Both the position numbers and the translations under genes were made by a program. Under the pieces are notes generated by a model. It was not told the origin of the DNA, searched no databases, and saw nothing but the letters and a program-made list of their open reading frames with translations. Positions 36,792 to 49,461 of a stretch of 64,000 bases of DNA are shown piece after piece; position 1 is the first letter of the stretch, and the number at the start of each line of letters is the position of its first letter. The stretch covers positions 3,841,416 to 3,905,415 of the forward strand of contig JAQFVV010000111.1 in assembly GCA_028023455.1 (NCBI GenBank), read 5' to 3'. Source of the stretch: Epiperipatus broadwayi. Its lineage: Eukaryota > Onychophora > Udeonychophora > Euonychophora > Peripatidae.

Positions 36792-37027
36792 ACCTTTTGA
36801 TAAGCCTCATATTGTGAATGCTGAACTTGAATCTCATTTCTCATCTCGCACACAATCATGTTATTTTTTAAGATCTAATGGTTTTTCTTTCAAAAGTTAA
36901 CCTTGATAATGGCAGTTGCTAGTCCATCCAAATATCGGTGTTTAATGGAAAATAATAGACGGTACAGCCCAAAAAGTTATAATTTATCCACATCATATAA
37001 CCGCAAAAACATTAAATATAATATGTA

Positions 37028-37112
37028 TATATATAAATTATTAATCAATATCAGTATTCCAATTATAATAAAATATATATAATTAATCAAAACAATGCAA
37101 TAATTAATATAG
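37028..37112. repeat. dispersed AT-rich repeat, second copy
   Basis: Nearly the same as 8661-8745 (ATTATTAATCAAT, GTATTCCAATTATAATAAAA, AATGCAATAATTAATA). An inverted TTTTGATTAATTATATA follows at about 37111, so this copy may itself be one arm of a small inverted repeat. Confidence 0.6.
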
Positions 37113-37149
37113 TATTATTTTGATTAATTATATATATATATATATATAT

Positions 37150-40100
37150 ATTCTAACCTCATAAATAGGGAGGACGTTACTATCACATATATCTATCATA
37201 ATAAGAATGTACAGGCTATTATTATAACCCGGCAACATCAGAGAATGTCTTCTATTAAAGTAAATCGGATGCCTCCTTCTGACGCTGCGGGTTGCAAACC
37301 CTCCATTATCTAATATGATATTTTATTAATATAGCTCTTCGTTAGGTTAGTTATATTATTCGGCTACAGAGATATGCAGCTCAGACAGAGATTTAATAAA
37401 ATAATTTAGAATAAACTAACATTCTCTCTATCTAAAATACATTCTCTGAGCGATAAGTACTTGCACTGTTCGACAATGATGATGATGATTTTATTTCATT
37501 GTTAATATTACTAACTAAATTAAAACATTCAGTAATTAGCCCATATGCTCTCAATATTTTATTATTATACAATTAAAAGTTTCCATCTCTTTAGCCATGC
37601 CACACTTGTAATATTAATCATATTGAATTAATTCTTTCTTTAAGAGCACTTATAATACTGACACTAATCTCAGGGTTCTCTGTTATATTGACTAAAATGC
37701 TTGGAAGTATTGTGTTGTCTAATAGAACTGACATTATGGTTGGCTATAGAAAACATTTAACTTATTTAAATTCCAGGTGTCTTCATCCACATATTAACTA
37801 TTGTAATATTTAACGAGATGATGACCCTATTCACTAACAACGCATAATTTTGAATAATACTGCCAATTTATAATCCAGAATCTCAGTTGGAATGATGAAG
37901 AGACAAGGGTGCTTTTGTGTCCTTCCATCACCCATGACAACACAATAATTTAACTAAGATTTAATACTTAGACACTTCACTTACATGTGTATGGAACACT
38001 GTGCAATCACAATTTACTAGTTTGGGAATAAAGTGATTTTACACACATATAAAATAAAATGTTTTGGTCTGAAGTTTCAATTCCATAAATACTTCTTACT
38101 AAATTAAAAATAGAATGAAATATTCTGATCTGCTTAAAATTGTTTATCTAGTGTATTTAATTTGAGATCTCATAAATAATTTTTGGACTCAAGAAAGTAT
38201 TGCAAGTATTATGCAGATATACTTTTATTTAGCACATAAGAAAAATGACTCAAAACAGCTTTTAATAAAACTATATTTATTATTAAATTTCAACAATATT
38301 CCAATTTATTCTTACAATTTAACAAAAACAATCCCTTAGGATTAACATAATAAACAAAATTTTACACTTTAGTTGATCCCATATGGGTAAAACAAAATAA
38401 TAACTAATAATAAATAGTCTATGCTTTTAGACTTAGATTCGAACTACTTCTTCATCTTTGTTATACATTGACTCAGATTAATTATAACAAATTAAATATT
38501 ATTGTCGATACACTAACTTATCAGTTTAGTGTATCTTATATGAACGGCTGCTTAACTTTATTATGACTATTTGTTTTAAAATAAAACAATTGGATTCTAG
38601 GCAATGCGTACAAATGATTATTATAATTATATCTTTAACTAAATGATAGTTTTTTATTTAGATAACTCATTATAATTTATGGGTTATTTATCAGAAAATA
38701 CACTTATTATTTTAATGTTTACCTGAATAACAACTGAAGTTGTTATACTCTGTTCTTCTCCGTATAAGTTATATTGTGAGTGCTACTTAATAATTAACTT
38801 GAATTAAACTTAGTATTTGAACCCTCCTTTGGCAAATAAAAATTTATAAATCACGCAAATCTAAACTTATTCTCTCCATTGACTTATGTGTGGATTACCC
38901 GCACTATTCCGATGCACAATCCAGACATTGATCATATATACTAGCACTCTATTTTAACTAAATGGATCAGAAGGAATTTACCTCCAGTATACCTGTTATC
39001 TTGCCATAACTTTTTAAATAAAACACAATATTCTACACCTTCCATGGTGGAATTATCTCTATTTTCTCATGAGGAAAAGGGAATAATACCGTAGATACAA
39101 AGAGTTAACGACTATATTAAAATAGTTTGGTGGGTCCTTGCCTCTTACCTGGGCCTAATAGGAACACACACCAATATAATCCTCTCATGGGATTTTACCG
39201 AACGAAATAAACTAAATACGGTATAAATGGCTGATCGTCCTGGCTCTGGGAAGCGATCGCTCGGTTATAACCATACCCGAATTCTAGATTTATTTATTCC
39301 CCTCATGAAAAATAAAGCTTTTGGGGGAGATTATTTTCCATCCCTCAAAATAAATACATACAATTATTACTAATGTGAATATTAATCATATACTGATGCT
39401 ATTCAGGGCAAGACAAGCAAATACACTAATTACACAAAATTTATATTCTGGGGTATACTTAAATCAACGTCTGTAATCAATGGATAATACAAAATAAACA
39501 TAATAATTTTCACCTTTGCCAAAGAAACATTCAACAAGGAGTTTGTAATATAATATTCTGAACTAAATTAAGTGAATGCGTTAATAATAAAAAAAAAAAT
39601 AATTGGGAATAACTTCCGCAATTAACATAGTATAAATTTGTTTAAAACTTTAAATAAATAAGATTCTGTATAGCACTTCTTTTTAATTACTTCTGATAAT
39701 TTTAGCTAGATATTTTATCTATTTAAGTATCTGAACTTTTCTACTCTTACGCATTTAACATATAAATTTATACCCATAATTGCCTATCATAAGTAAACAC
39801 ATTTTATAAAAATATTTTCCATGTCAAATATAAATTTAACCTAGAATAATTAAAGGAAAACATACCTTTATGATTACAAGGTCATTTACATACTATTTTG
39901 AATATACATCTTTTAACCTGTTGATAAAAAAAAAATATACATAATTTTACAAATAAAAAAAAAAAAACTTAACAAATGTTTATTATCTCTCTAGAAAAAT
40001 GTTTTTCCGTTGGCAATTTATTTAGATGAAGAATTTGATCCTTTCGTAGTTCATGAAGTAAAATTTTTGAAATAAGAAACACATTTTATTATTTTATTTC

Positions 40101-42369
40101 GATAAAAGTTGCTTCCATTCTGGCGCATTTAATAATTAAGTAAAGAAAACATAATAGCGTTGGATATTAATTCTTCTTTGAATTAACTTATATAATTTTG
40201 GGATCCAAGAAAGACAATACATAACTTAACATGACGAATATTTGACAATTGACGATCACATGTAGAATTATTTTCTTTTTAATATTGGCGATACGTACCA
40301 TTTTTATTTAGCTAGCTGGCTTAAGAATAAAACTAATGCGCGACTTTTTCAAAATATTATTATTATAATGACTGCAGCTGACTTACGTATAGATTAAAAA
40401 GTTTTAATGATTCCAGTTGAGGTATAATATAACATATTATTTTAGGGTTATTATTAAGTCACTTATTTTGGTAGTTTTTATTCCTACTCTAGGAATTATA
40501 AGTTTTCTTTAATAATGAATTTTCCATAATATGCACGCATACAAATTTTTCAATATTTGCCTTGAGAAAATTTATATTTTCTTTTTAAAAAAATATATAG
40601 GTGCATAAGTAAATATCCTTTATCATTCATATTATTTCTAAATAATTTTCATTGAATAAAATATATTTTAATGTGGGGAGCTTACATTATTTTTAAATGC
40701 AGACAATGTCGGTTAAAAAGAGCGCGAAATTTTATAGTTAACTTTCCTTGGCTTTTATAATATGTCTTTTAAATTATAAATTTTCCTTTTATACCAAGAA
40801 AAAATTATCAAATAAGGTAAAGTTAATAAATAATTGTTTATTGGCTGGAAATTATTTATATTCTTAATTTTCAACATAATCATATTTTCCGTGATTGCTG
40901 TAGTCAATACGGTCATTTTGAACTTTAGCATACGATGGTATAATTTTTGAGTATAAAAAGCCTTAAAATAGGTCAATGGACATAGAAAAACAGGACATCC
41001 CATCAATTAAGATTAGCCAAACATGATATTATCAAACATTTATTGGAATGATATTTATTTCTGCAATAAAAATATAAAAAAAATTTGTTACCGAATTTCA
41101 GTACTGACTCCTTCTTGTACTAATAGCAGACTAAATTTTTCTCCAGTTTTTTTTTTTTTTTTTTTTTTGGCGGTCTTGTTTTATTTTAGCGACCTCTTAC
41201 AGAGAAAAATTCATTTAATTATACATAAATAAAAGAAAGGGAAAAAAAAAAACTTATTACAGTTATATATTTCTGTATGATTTAAATAGATTACAAGGTA
41301 ATTTGACAAATAATGAAAAATAATAAATACACTTAATTAACAAGATTTATTTATGTTGTATATTTCTGTATACACTATTATCTAAATAATTTTAAAAAAA
41401 TTACCAGAAGCTATTGTATTATGATAAGATACTCATCTATCCCCCCTCTGTCCATCTAACTCAATTACTGTTTATAATTTGTGCTTTTATACTATATTAA
41501 ATCGCTCTTATGGTTAATATTTTTAATTAAACTATTTATGCTCTTTTTCAAACTGACATCAAATTACTAAATTTATTAGTTATTTGCTTAAAACACGTTA
41601 AAGTGAGTAACTAGTATATTGTATTAATCACTTAATATTATTACTATTTTATTTCTTTATTTTCTAGAAAAAGATAGCATTGTTTTCCTTTGGAAACGAT
41701 GCTAAATAGACCAAGTGTCAATAACACTAGGTTACAATATATATATATATATATATATAAACATACACCAAATAATTTTAGTTCTGGAGCACTAGTTAAA
41801 TCATCTATTCAATTAATATATAATAAAAAATCATCAAGTCTTCAAACTATCTATTCTTTGAGAATTATACTTTACTGAAATAATATAAAATATAATTAAA
41901 TTTTAATATGTACTATTAAGTAATAAGGTTATTAGTGGCAGAAGTGTTTTCATATTTATGGGAATGTAAACACTATATAAATTGTATACATTCTATGTGG
42001 TATAGCTTCTAAGAATATGACTATTTTAAAACAGCAAATAGGAACAGTATTTATTATAAATAAAAGTTTTGATTGTGATTATAATATGAATATCAGGTCT
42101 TCAAAATTTTTAACTCACCAAAAAAAAAAATGATTGTACCTAAAATACAAATATATTTTATGGAGAAATCTTTGAATGCTAACATTATTTTGAAAAAATG
42201 TATTATAAATATAAAAATTTAATTGGTATTATGTAAAATTAGATAAAAGTTTCATGGACATCCCTATATATATTTTAGATAAATTTCAGTTATGTTGTAA
42301 CCAAAACAACTTCCAATTAAAATTGCAAACTGAAATCATGTAACATACCAACAATATTTGTCTTACATT
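37150..42369. other. long non-coding stretch with GC-richer patches
   Basis: Patches at about 37160-37490 and 38860-39340 are more balanced and contain sequences such as ACGCTGCGGGTTGCAAACC and GGGAAGCGATCGCTCGG. They look like decayed element DNA, but I find neither ends nor coding motifs. A 23-base T run lies at about 41150. Open frames at 40755-41006, 41023-41232 and 41690-41878 are low-complexity. Confidence 0.4.
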
Positions 42370-42551
42370 TTTTTTTTTAAAAAAAATTAAGGTTTATTAA
42401 TAATAGGTATATACAAATGTTTTCAGTGATAGTTATACATGTTTATATTGTTATAGGTTCTCCAAGAGTTTGTGTAGATTGAGATGAGGCATTTTTATGT
42501 TCATACATTATTCAGATATTTGCATGTTTCTTTTACCTGTTATATGGTTTA

Positions 42552-45500
42552 TCAATCATTAGGATTGATGTCTTTTTGTAGGTAGGATATTTTGAGCAGT
42601 TTCCATGTTTCTTCATGTAAAAACTTTGAGGAGAGCATTCTGTCTTTCTTTTGTAGTTTTGAAAGGGTAGCAAGGAAAAAAGAGTTTGCTTCTGGCTGTG
42701 GGATGCTAAACTTTAATTTACATCTTGTCACCCAGATAGAATATGTAACAAATATTGCTATCCTAATGGTGGGGAAGTCTCTTTCCTTAATACACTCTTT
42801 GATTGTTAGAATTTTATAGTAATCAATAATACTATTTTGAGATATTATGAGTTTAATCCTTCCCAATCCCATGCAAGAAAGCACAATGTGTTCAAATGTT
42901 TCTTCATGCATTAAGCAGTTTGAACAAATGGGATCTATGTTTCTTATATCTCTTTTGTAATACAGAAACCAATTGGTATGCATTGCATTTAGGTTCACCT
43001 TTATTAGATAGTCGAGGAATTTGGGTTCCAACTTCCAGTATTTGAATAAGGTGGTGATTCTGTAATTGGAACAGCCAAGACTTGGTTTAATTTGAGCTAG
43101 TTTAGGGCTTATTAAATTGTGTGCATCCCATATGCTAATTTTGTTTTTGAATACGTCAGTAGTGGTGCTGTTATGTTGTTTTAGAAGGGAAATTAGTTGG
43201 TCTAGCCAACTAGCCTTGATAGGAGGGGGAGTGTCTGTAGGTATCACCTCTCTTAATATTAGGGGTTGGCCAAATTTTTAATAAGGTTGAAGATTAGTGT
43301 GTGGCCTTCTTGGTAGTTAATGACTTGAGTGGAATGTAGAGACATTCCATTGAGTTTTCTGTGATATTGCATTCTTGAATACTAATGGAGGTTATGTGGT
43401 GCTTCCAGAACAGACCTGCACATATCCTATTGATTTTATTAATGAAAGTCTTTGACACGGATATGATGGGCAGGTAGTAGGCTATTTTAGACATTACCCT
43501 CATGTTTAGGAAGGCCACCTTGCCTTGGAAGGATAAATAAACTTTTGAGAGTGTTTGTGTAAGATGATTTGTTGAGTCAATGATGGTATTCTGTATATGT
43601 TTCAACATGGTGGATTGGGATTTATATATAGAGAATCCTAGAAAATTCTGGGGCTCGGCTAGAAAGTTGGATTTGATTTTTTTTCCATTAAGAATACGCC
43701 ATGATGATGACTTTTCAGGGTTTATGGTAAGCTGCGAGGTTTTAGAGAAATTGTTAAGGATTTTGTAGAGAGGTTTTAGGAATTTCTGAGACAGTAGGAT
43801 AATAAGAACTTTGTCCATATAAGCGATGGTCTTCATCGATTTTCTTGATGCGTGGTATAAATATGTGTGGTATAGATACTCCAGGGAGGGAGCTCTCTAA
43901 TGCTATTAACAGGGGGTTAATGTAGCATAGAAAGAATAGGGCACTCAGTGGGGATCCCTGCAGAATAGATCTGGTAGGGGAGAAACCGTTGGAATATGAT
44001 CCGTTGAGCGATATGTGTATTAGTCTGTTGTGGAAGAGGTTATCAATGATTTGGATAATTTCTGTGGAAATTTCACATTCATCCAGTAAATCAAGTAGAG
44101 TATTGATGTTGACTGAATCAAATGCTTCAGTAATGTCAATCTGTACTGCAATAGGTTTGGACAATTTTTTAGATCTGATATGGTCCAGTAATATTTTGAC
44201 CTCTCCCATTGCAGTTAGTGTGGATGATCCTTTTCTGGCAAATTGTGATTCTGATATTTTGTTTAGGATTTTGTCTTGTATTTTTTCGTTTATGACCCCC
44301 TCTATTATTTTAATGAGAATAGGGGTCATGGATATGGGTCTTAAGCTTTTGATGGATGTTGAATCTCTGCTCTTTTTAATGAATGGAACCATCACTATTG
44401 GATAGAGGTTGGCTATTGATCTTTTCTGTGATGATAAATGGTTAATCATTTTCATGATGATTGGGATTGTGAAGTTGTTGAGGTGAGTTAGTACAAATTT
44501 GGGAATGGCATGCATTCCAGGGTGGACATTTATGGGTAGTGCTAAAAGGCGGCCTTTGAGCTCTGCCTCAGTGATGCCATGTGTATTTGCTCTAGTACTG
44601 TCTCTCGGTGCTTTGTGTACATCCACATAGTGAGCATGAAGTCGATCTCTGAGGTGTTCTTCAATATGTGGAATCATTTGGAGGCCAGTGGTTTGAAAAC
44701 CATTGATGGTTATAATTGTTGGAGGGGTTTGTTTTAATTTTGCACCCAAAGCCCACCGCAGGTATCCTCTTGTCCAACAGTGTTGTGATGGCAGGAAAAT
44801 CTTAGATCTCTTAATAACTATATGTTCTGCTGTTGTTGTTTGTTTATGTTTATATTGATTTTTTGAGGGTAAGTAAATTTTCTATAGGTTCAGGGTCTAT
44901 AGCAAAGTTCTTGATCTTATTATGGATATGTTCTAATTCTTTGAATAGGGTGGTAGGTCCTTTGACTTCCTTAGTATAGTGTACTATTAAGGTCTGTAAT
45001 ATTCCCATGAATGAACACCAAGCTTCTTCTGGAGGCCTAGAAAGAATATCAATCTTATGAAACAGAATGTATGTTTCAGAGAAAAAGGCTTCCGTCATGG
45101 CAGCATGAGTTAGTACTCTAATAGTTTTGTTGAGACTGATTATGGTACAGTTTCTAAACTGTAGAGAAGTTAAAATTGCTTGGTGGTCTGAGAAGGTGAC
45201 TGGCTGGAGGGTGGCCTCCAGACCGAGGGGTAATTCTGAGGTATAAAATAAGAGGTCTATTAGAGAGTGCTGAGTTTTATTGTAAAAAGAGAAGGCATTG
45301 GGTGGGAAGAAGCCTCTTCCATTTAAAAAGCCTCGATTTAGCAGGTGTAAGTATTTTGATGTGAAGCAGTCATAGGAAATATTAAAATCCCCCATGAGGA
45401 TTGAGGGAGCATTGTTATTAGCAGTGAGCATATTAATAGTGTGAATAACTTTTAAAATAGTTGTTACATTATTAGGTAGATATACATAGAATGCATTGAA

Positions 45501-45839
45501 TGTGCTATTATCATAAGTTAGGTTGATGGCTATTAAATTAAGGTCTTTGTATAACATTTTAAACTTGTTGGGAGGCATTTTTTTGTTAATTAGGATGCCC
45601 ACATCTCCAGCTGGAGAGTGATTAACTGAAAGATGAGTAAAACCAAGTTTGTTTAGTTTAGAGGAAATATTGTTTTTTGAGTTATAGCGGTACTTTGTCT
45701 CTCCCATAAAGAAAATGTGGGGAGAGACAGATGAAAAGAAATGCCTAATGGCATGAACTTGCATGAGAGAGTTTATACCTCTGATGTTTACCCCAGCAAT
45801 CCTACAAGTGATGCTGTTCATTGCCAATGGATTTGCCAT
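42552..45839 (-). pseudogene. LINE ORF2: endonuclease, reverse transcriptase, CCHC finger
   Basis: Starts at ATG 45839 (MANPLAMNSITCRIAGVNIR). The endonuclease (45839-44850) shows the APE order GVNIRG, GETK, SPAGDVGIL, GDFN, SLIDLLFY and SDHQAI; these include its catalytic E, D, N, D and H. The reverse transcriptase begins near 44749: LRPISMTPILIKIIEG, AVQIDITEAFDSVN (motif A) and ILQGSPLSALFF (motif B). A frameshift near 43830-43845 moves it into another frame, where motif C reads AYMDKVLI; the second catalytic Asp of YxDD is replaced by Lys. The part from 43247 to 42552 ends with CSNCLMHEETFEHIVLSC, a CX2CX8HX4C finger typical of LINE C-termini. Three breaks in frame (44750-44849, near 43840, 43248-43293) plus the changed motif C make it dead. 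Confidence 0.9.
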
Positions 45840-48800
45840 TACTTACCACAGGCAGGTTTTTAGCGATTTGTGGAAGGCATTGGGCAAGATTCCGAAGATT
45901 ATCTTTGTTATTAGTAAGGGAAAACTGAGGTATTAATATTTCTTCATCAGATGAGGAGTAATCGGGTCTGGATTGTGGGCTATTTGGCCTTGAGCAGGTA
46001 ATTTTCTGTATTTTTTCTCCAACAATTTCTGTTGTATTATTATGTTGTAAAATCTGATTACTAAAGTTGCTACCTTTAATGGTGAGTGGTAAAGTGATAT
46101 TATCTTCCTCTGATCGAGCTTTGTTGATATTGGATGATTTTCTTTTGTTATTAAGAGATTCTAATGTACTGTTTTCCATTTCAGAATTTTGTTCTGAAAA
46201 TTCGTCTTTCGAGTTATTTTTCATGTTGTTAGAATATTGATTTATTGCTGCATTTATGCTGAGATTGGTTTTTTGTTTTGGGAATGAAGTTTCTAAAGAG
46301 TGTGATAAGATGGTAGGTTTTTGGGCAGATCTGTTGGCTTGGCTGGCGTATGTATTAATTGGCTGTCTAATGAGAAGAGGTGATTTTGAGTTTGTTGTGG
46401 AACTCTGTGAGTTATTTCCTTCCAGATGACTAGTTTCATCAGTTTTAGTTTTGTGATAAGTGGTTCTGAGTTATAGACCTTTAATATGAGGATAAGATTG
46501 ATTTTTTTTTGTTCAAATTGGAATATGGTGTACTTTTGGATGTAGGCTGAAAATTATATCTCTTTGTTCTGCACTCTACTGTTTGGAACTCATCTTGTTG
46601 GTTGTGTTGATCTGATGAATTATTATGTAGAGTATGGACTTCAGAGTTGTGGTATTCCTCAGCTGGGTTTGTATGGTTTTCTTTGCATCTGTGGTATCTG
46701 TTCTTTTTGTTTCCACATGTTGTACAGATGCGTGAAATGCAGTCTTTGATTAAATGGAATCTCTGTCCACAGTAAAAACATTGGGGCCTGACTCCTAAGA
46801 ATGAGAGAATCATTGGAGACCCCTTGTGTTTTATTTCTGTAGGTATATTTGTTGGAATTATGCCTTTTCATCAGCTATTGATCAAATATAGACGTGTTTG
46901 ATAGGATGAGGTTTCCTGTTCCGTCCATCAGGAGGTATTTGAATTTGGAAATTTTTCCAAAGGGTGTTAATATTTCTTGAAGTTGGGTTTCATCTATTCC
47001 CATAATACAGTTTTTGATTCTTCCTGATAGTATGGATGATCTGTTGAGATCTATATAAATCATTAGTTTGTTGTCAATTGTTTTGTAATTGTTTCTGAAC
47101 ATATTTCTTTTTGCCCAAGATGTGAACTCAACTGCTAAGTATATATCATTGGGATGAGTTAGAATGCGATGTATGCCATCACCAATATTCTCTTGTTTTA
47201 TAAGTTGACAAAGAACCTCAATAGGGAACTTGTAGAGTGAACAATTTGCATCTGTAGTTGCCAGAACGAGGCTCTTATCGCTGTTGTAGTTAGCGAGTGA
47301 TTTTAGTAAGTTAATTGGGATAGAAACATTGAAATTATTTGTTATATTTGTGTATTGATCTTCAGTAACATTATCGGTGGAGAAGGAGTTATGTAGTGGG
47401 TTTGATTGTGCTTCATTAATTTGTTGACTTGAGTCCTGTTCTATTAACTCTAGTATTGTTCGTAGTGCTGAGAGTTACTTGGAATTATCGTATTTTTAGT
47501 TGAGTTTATATTTAAACAATTCAAAACAAAACAACACTCTCCATATAGTAGTGCCATCTTGTGCTAACAAGAGCAATCAATGGATGCCAGAAGGCTTGTG
47601 CATAAAATCCCTATCTAGTGCCTACTCATCCAATATCCCCAGAAACTAGTCTGGGGATATTGGATGAGTAGGCACTAGATAGGGATTTTATGCACAAGCC
47701 TTCTGGCATCCATTGATTGCTCTTGTTAGCACAAGATGGCACTACTATATGGAGAGTGTTGTTTTGTTTTGAATTGTTTAATAACAATTATTGTGCTAGT
47801 ATGAGATAGTGATCATGTGAGTTTATATTTGTGTTATTGGGCTGTATCAATCCTATTTTAGTTATATTAGCATATGTAGGATTTATTTGGTGATTATGTT
47901 CAGCAATTGTTTGTTTTTGTGTGTATTCTCCGAGAGACAGTGCTGTTTTTAGGTTTGAAACAGCTACAGAAGACTTTGTGAGTAACTTCACTTTCGTTTG
48001 TGAAGTTCTAAGGGGACTTTGAGTCAGCGCCTCAGGTGTTTTTATTTTATTTTTAGTGTTAGAATTAATTTGTTTATTTGAGGACTTGTAATATTGATTG
48101 TTTATTAAATTTTCTTCTTTATTTTCCATATATATAATGGGGTGTGGAGTCTGGGAATTATTTAAGCCTTTTTCTTCTGTGCTTAGATTTGCTGCAATGT
48201 AATCTTCAAAATCATTATCACCATGCTCTAAGCTCCGGACATTTGATTCATTATAAGAGCTGATAGACTGGCTTTTATCAGGGGCATTTTTAGAATTATT
48301 ATTTGTTTTCCTAACAACAGGAAGCCTATTAGATTGTGTACTAGTAGAGGAAGTTTTTTTAGTTTCAACCAAACTAAAGAAAGATGTGTCTTCTGAAGTA
48401 TTGGTATCAGATCCGGCAGAAAACTCCCGGATCTGATCGATGTAGGTAGGCTTTTCTATAATCTTTTTTTTCAATTTTGGGGGATTTAGGTTTAGTTTTA
48501 CATACATTTGTATTAGCAGATATTTTATTTGTATCATCTGAATCTGAACTTCCCATATTCACGGGGAGTGAACTATTAGATTTTGATATGTGTTAAAGTG
48601 GGTGTATTACATTATCTGTAATAAAGCTAACATTATTTCTTGGGCTATACTTTTCCAATTTTCCAGGGGAATTGATAGTAATTAATTCTAGTAAACCTGT
48701 TGAGTTATTTTTTGACGAAGGTTGATTTAAACTATGGTTTGGTTTTGTAACATAGTTATTTGATGTTTCTGAAGTGCTTTCCTTTTCTATGTTTATTATG

Positions 48801-49106
48801 CAAATATTACGAGTCACTCTTTTGGAATATAGAGCTAGGCCTTCATTTACATTACTTAAATTTTGTTTATTCTCAAGTAGAAGTAATGAATCATCTTCTA
48901 AATTTTGTTGTAGAAAAGTATTAATACTTCTAGATTTATAAGGATTAATGTGTATTTTTTTTTAGATGTGATAATTGATTTTTTTTGGTAATATGTGATC
49001 TAGTTTTAATCAAATTATTTTCTGATCTAGCTGTTTGTCTAGTGGAGATTCTCCCATCATTTTTTTTTTTAAATTTTGGAGTGTGCGATTTTCTTCGTAC
49101 ATCCAT
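45802..49106 (-). pseudogene. LINE ORF1: disordered N-part, two RRM-like folds, zinc knuckle
   Basis: Starts at ATG 49106 (MDVRRKSHTPKF, basic). A frameshift in the A run near 48955 leads to the next frame (to 48593), then 48537-47788. This half is rich in S, N, T and Q and looks disordered. The frame at about 47475-46875 holds two RRM-like units: DKSLVLATTDANCSLYKF...IYLAVEFTS and KLMIYIDLNRS...PFGKISKFKYLLMDG. A zinc knuckle follows at about 46795 (CFYCGQRFHLIKDC, CX2CX4HX4C) with a second Cys-rich piece CTTCG...RYHRC. A polar linker (to 45802) ends the protein. The role is nucleic-acid binding and RNP assembly for retrotransposition. At about 1,000 residues it is long for an ORF1. The foldback insertion 47512-47781 and at least three frameshifts break it. 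Confidence 0.75.
47512..47781. mobile_element. foldback element, family A, inserted in LINE ORF1
   Basis: A near-perfect palindrome of about 270 bp with a small centre (AACTAGT near 47644). Outer ends are TTAAACAATTCAAAAC and GTTTTGAATTGTTTAA, giving TTAA at both edges (47512-47515 and 47778-47781). It is the best preserved copy of the family seen at 23658-23973 and 27745-27815. It lies between the disordered and RRM parts of ORF1, so it inserted after the LINE did. The LINE was probably already broken: a TAA lies about 16 bases before the insertion in the incoming frame. Confidence 0.85.
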
Positions 49107-49461
49107 TAATATAATTAAGTCTAATTAATTAAAAGGCCTACTTTTATCAAATGGATTATTTCCTTGCCTTGGTTTTCAATTAAAATTAATGTTTAGACTT
49201 TTGAACAGAGCTCTAAGGAATTGCTTCTAATGTATAAACAGCCTCATTTTAAATCAATATGGAAACACTTTTAATTTATTACTATAGATTTTATTTGCAA
49301 ATCCAATTTTTAATTGGTAGTTTGCATGGTATAATATAGTTGAAATTTATGTAAAAAATACACAGGAATAGTTTTATTAAATTATCAATATAATGTAGGT
49401 TTAAAAATATCAAAACTGACAAACTTAAAATATTTTTAGCAATAATCGTAAATTAAAATAT
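49107..49461. other. AT-rich non-coding stretch upstream of the LINE
   Basis: May include the LINE 5' leader, but no boundary or promoter can be placed. Confidence 0.45.

Larger units (their letters stand above)
42370..49106 (-). mobile_element. nearly full-length APE-type LINE
   Basis: On the minus strand: a short leader, ORF1 from about 49106, ORF2 from 45839, a 3' untranslated tail of about 180 bases and a poly(A) run (T run at 42370-42382). ORF1 and ORF2 overlap by 38 bases (45802-45839). ORF1 with RRM-like folds plus a CCHC knuckle, and ORF2 with APE endonuclease, reverse transcriptase and a C-terminal CCHC finger but no RNase H, point to the I/Jockey or Tx1-like side of LINEs. It carries several frameshifts and a foldback insertion, so it is inactive. 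I cannot read a target-site duplication. Confidence 0.9.

Noticed and set aside
36587-36859. 90-codon minus-strand ORF
   Set aside because: It is antisense to the GIY-YIG domain, which has clear motifs on the plus strand.
43989-44405. 138-codon plus-strand ORF
   Set aside because: Antisense shadow of the LINE reverse transcriptase.
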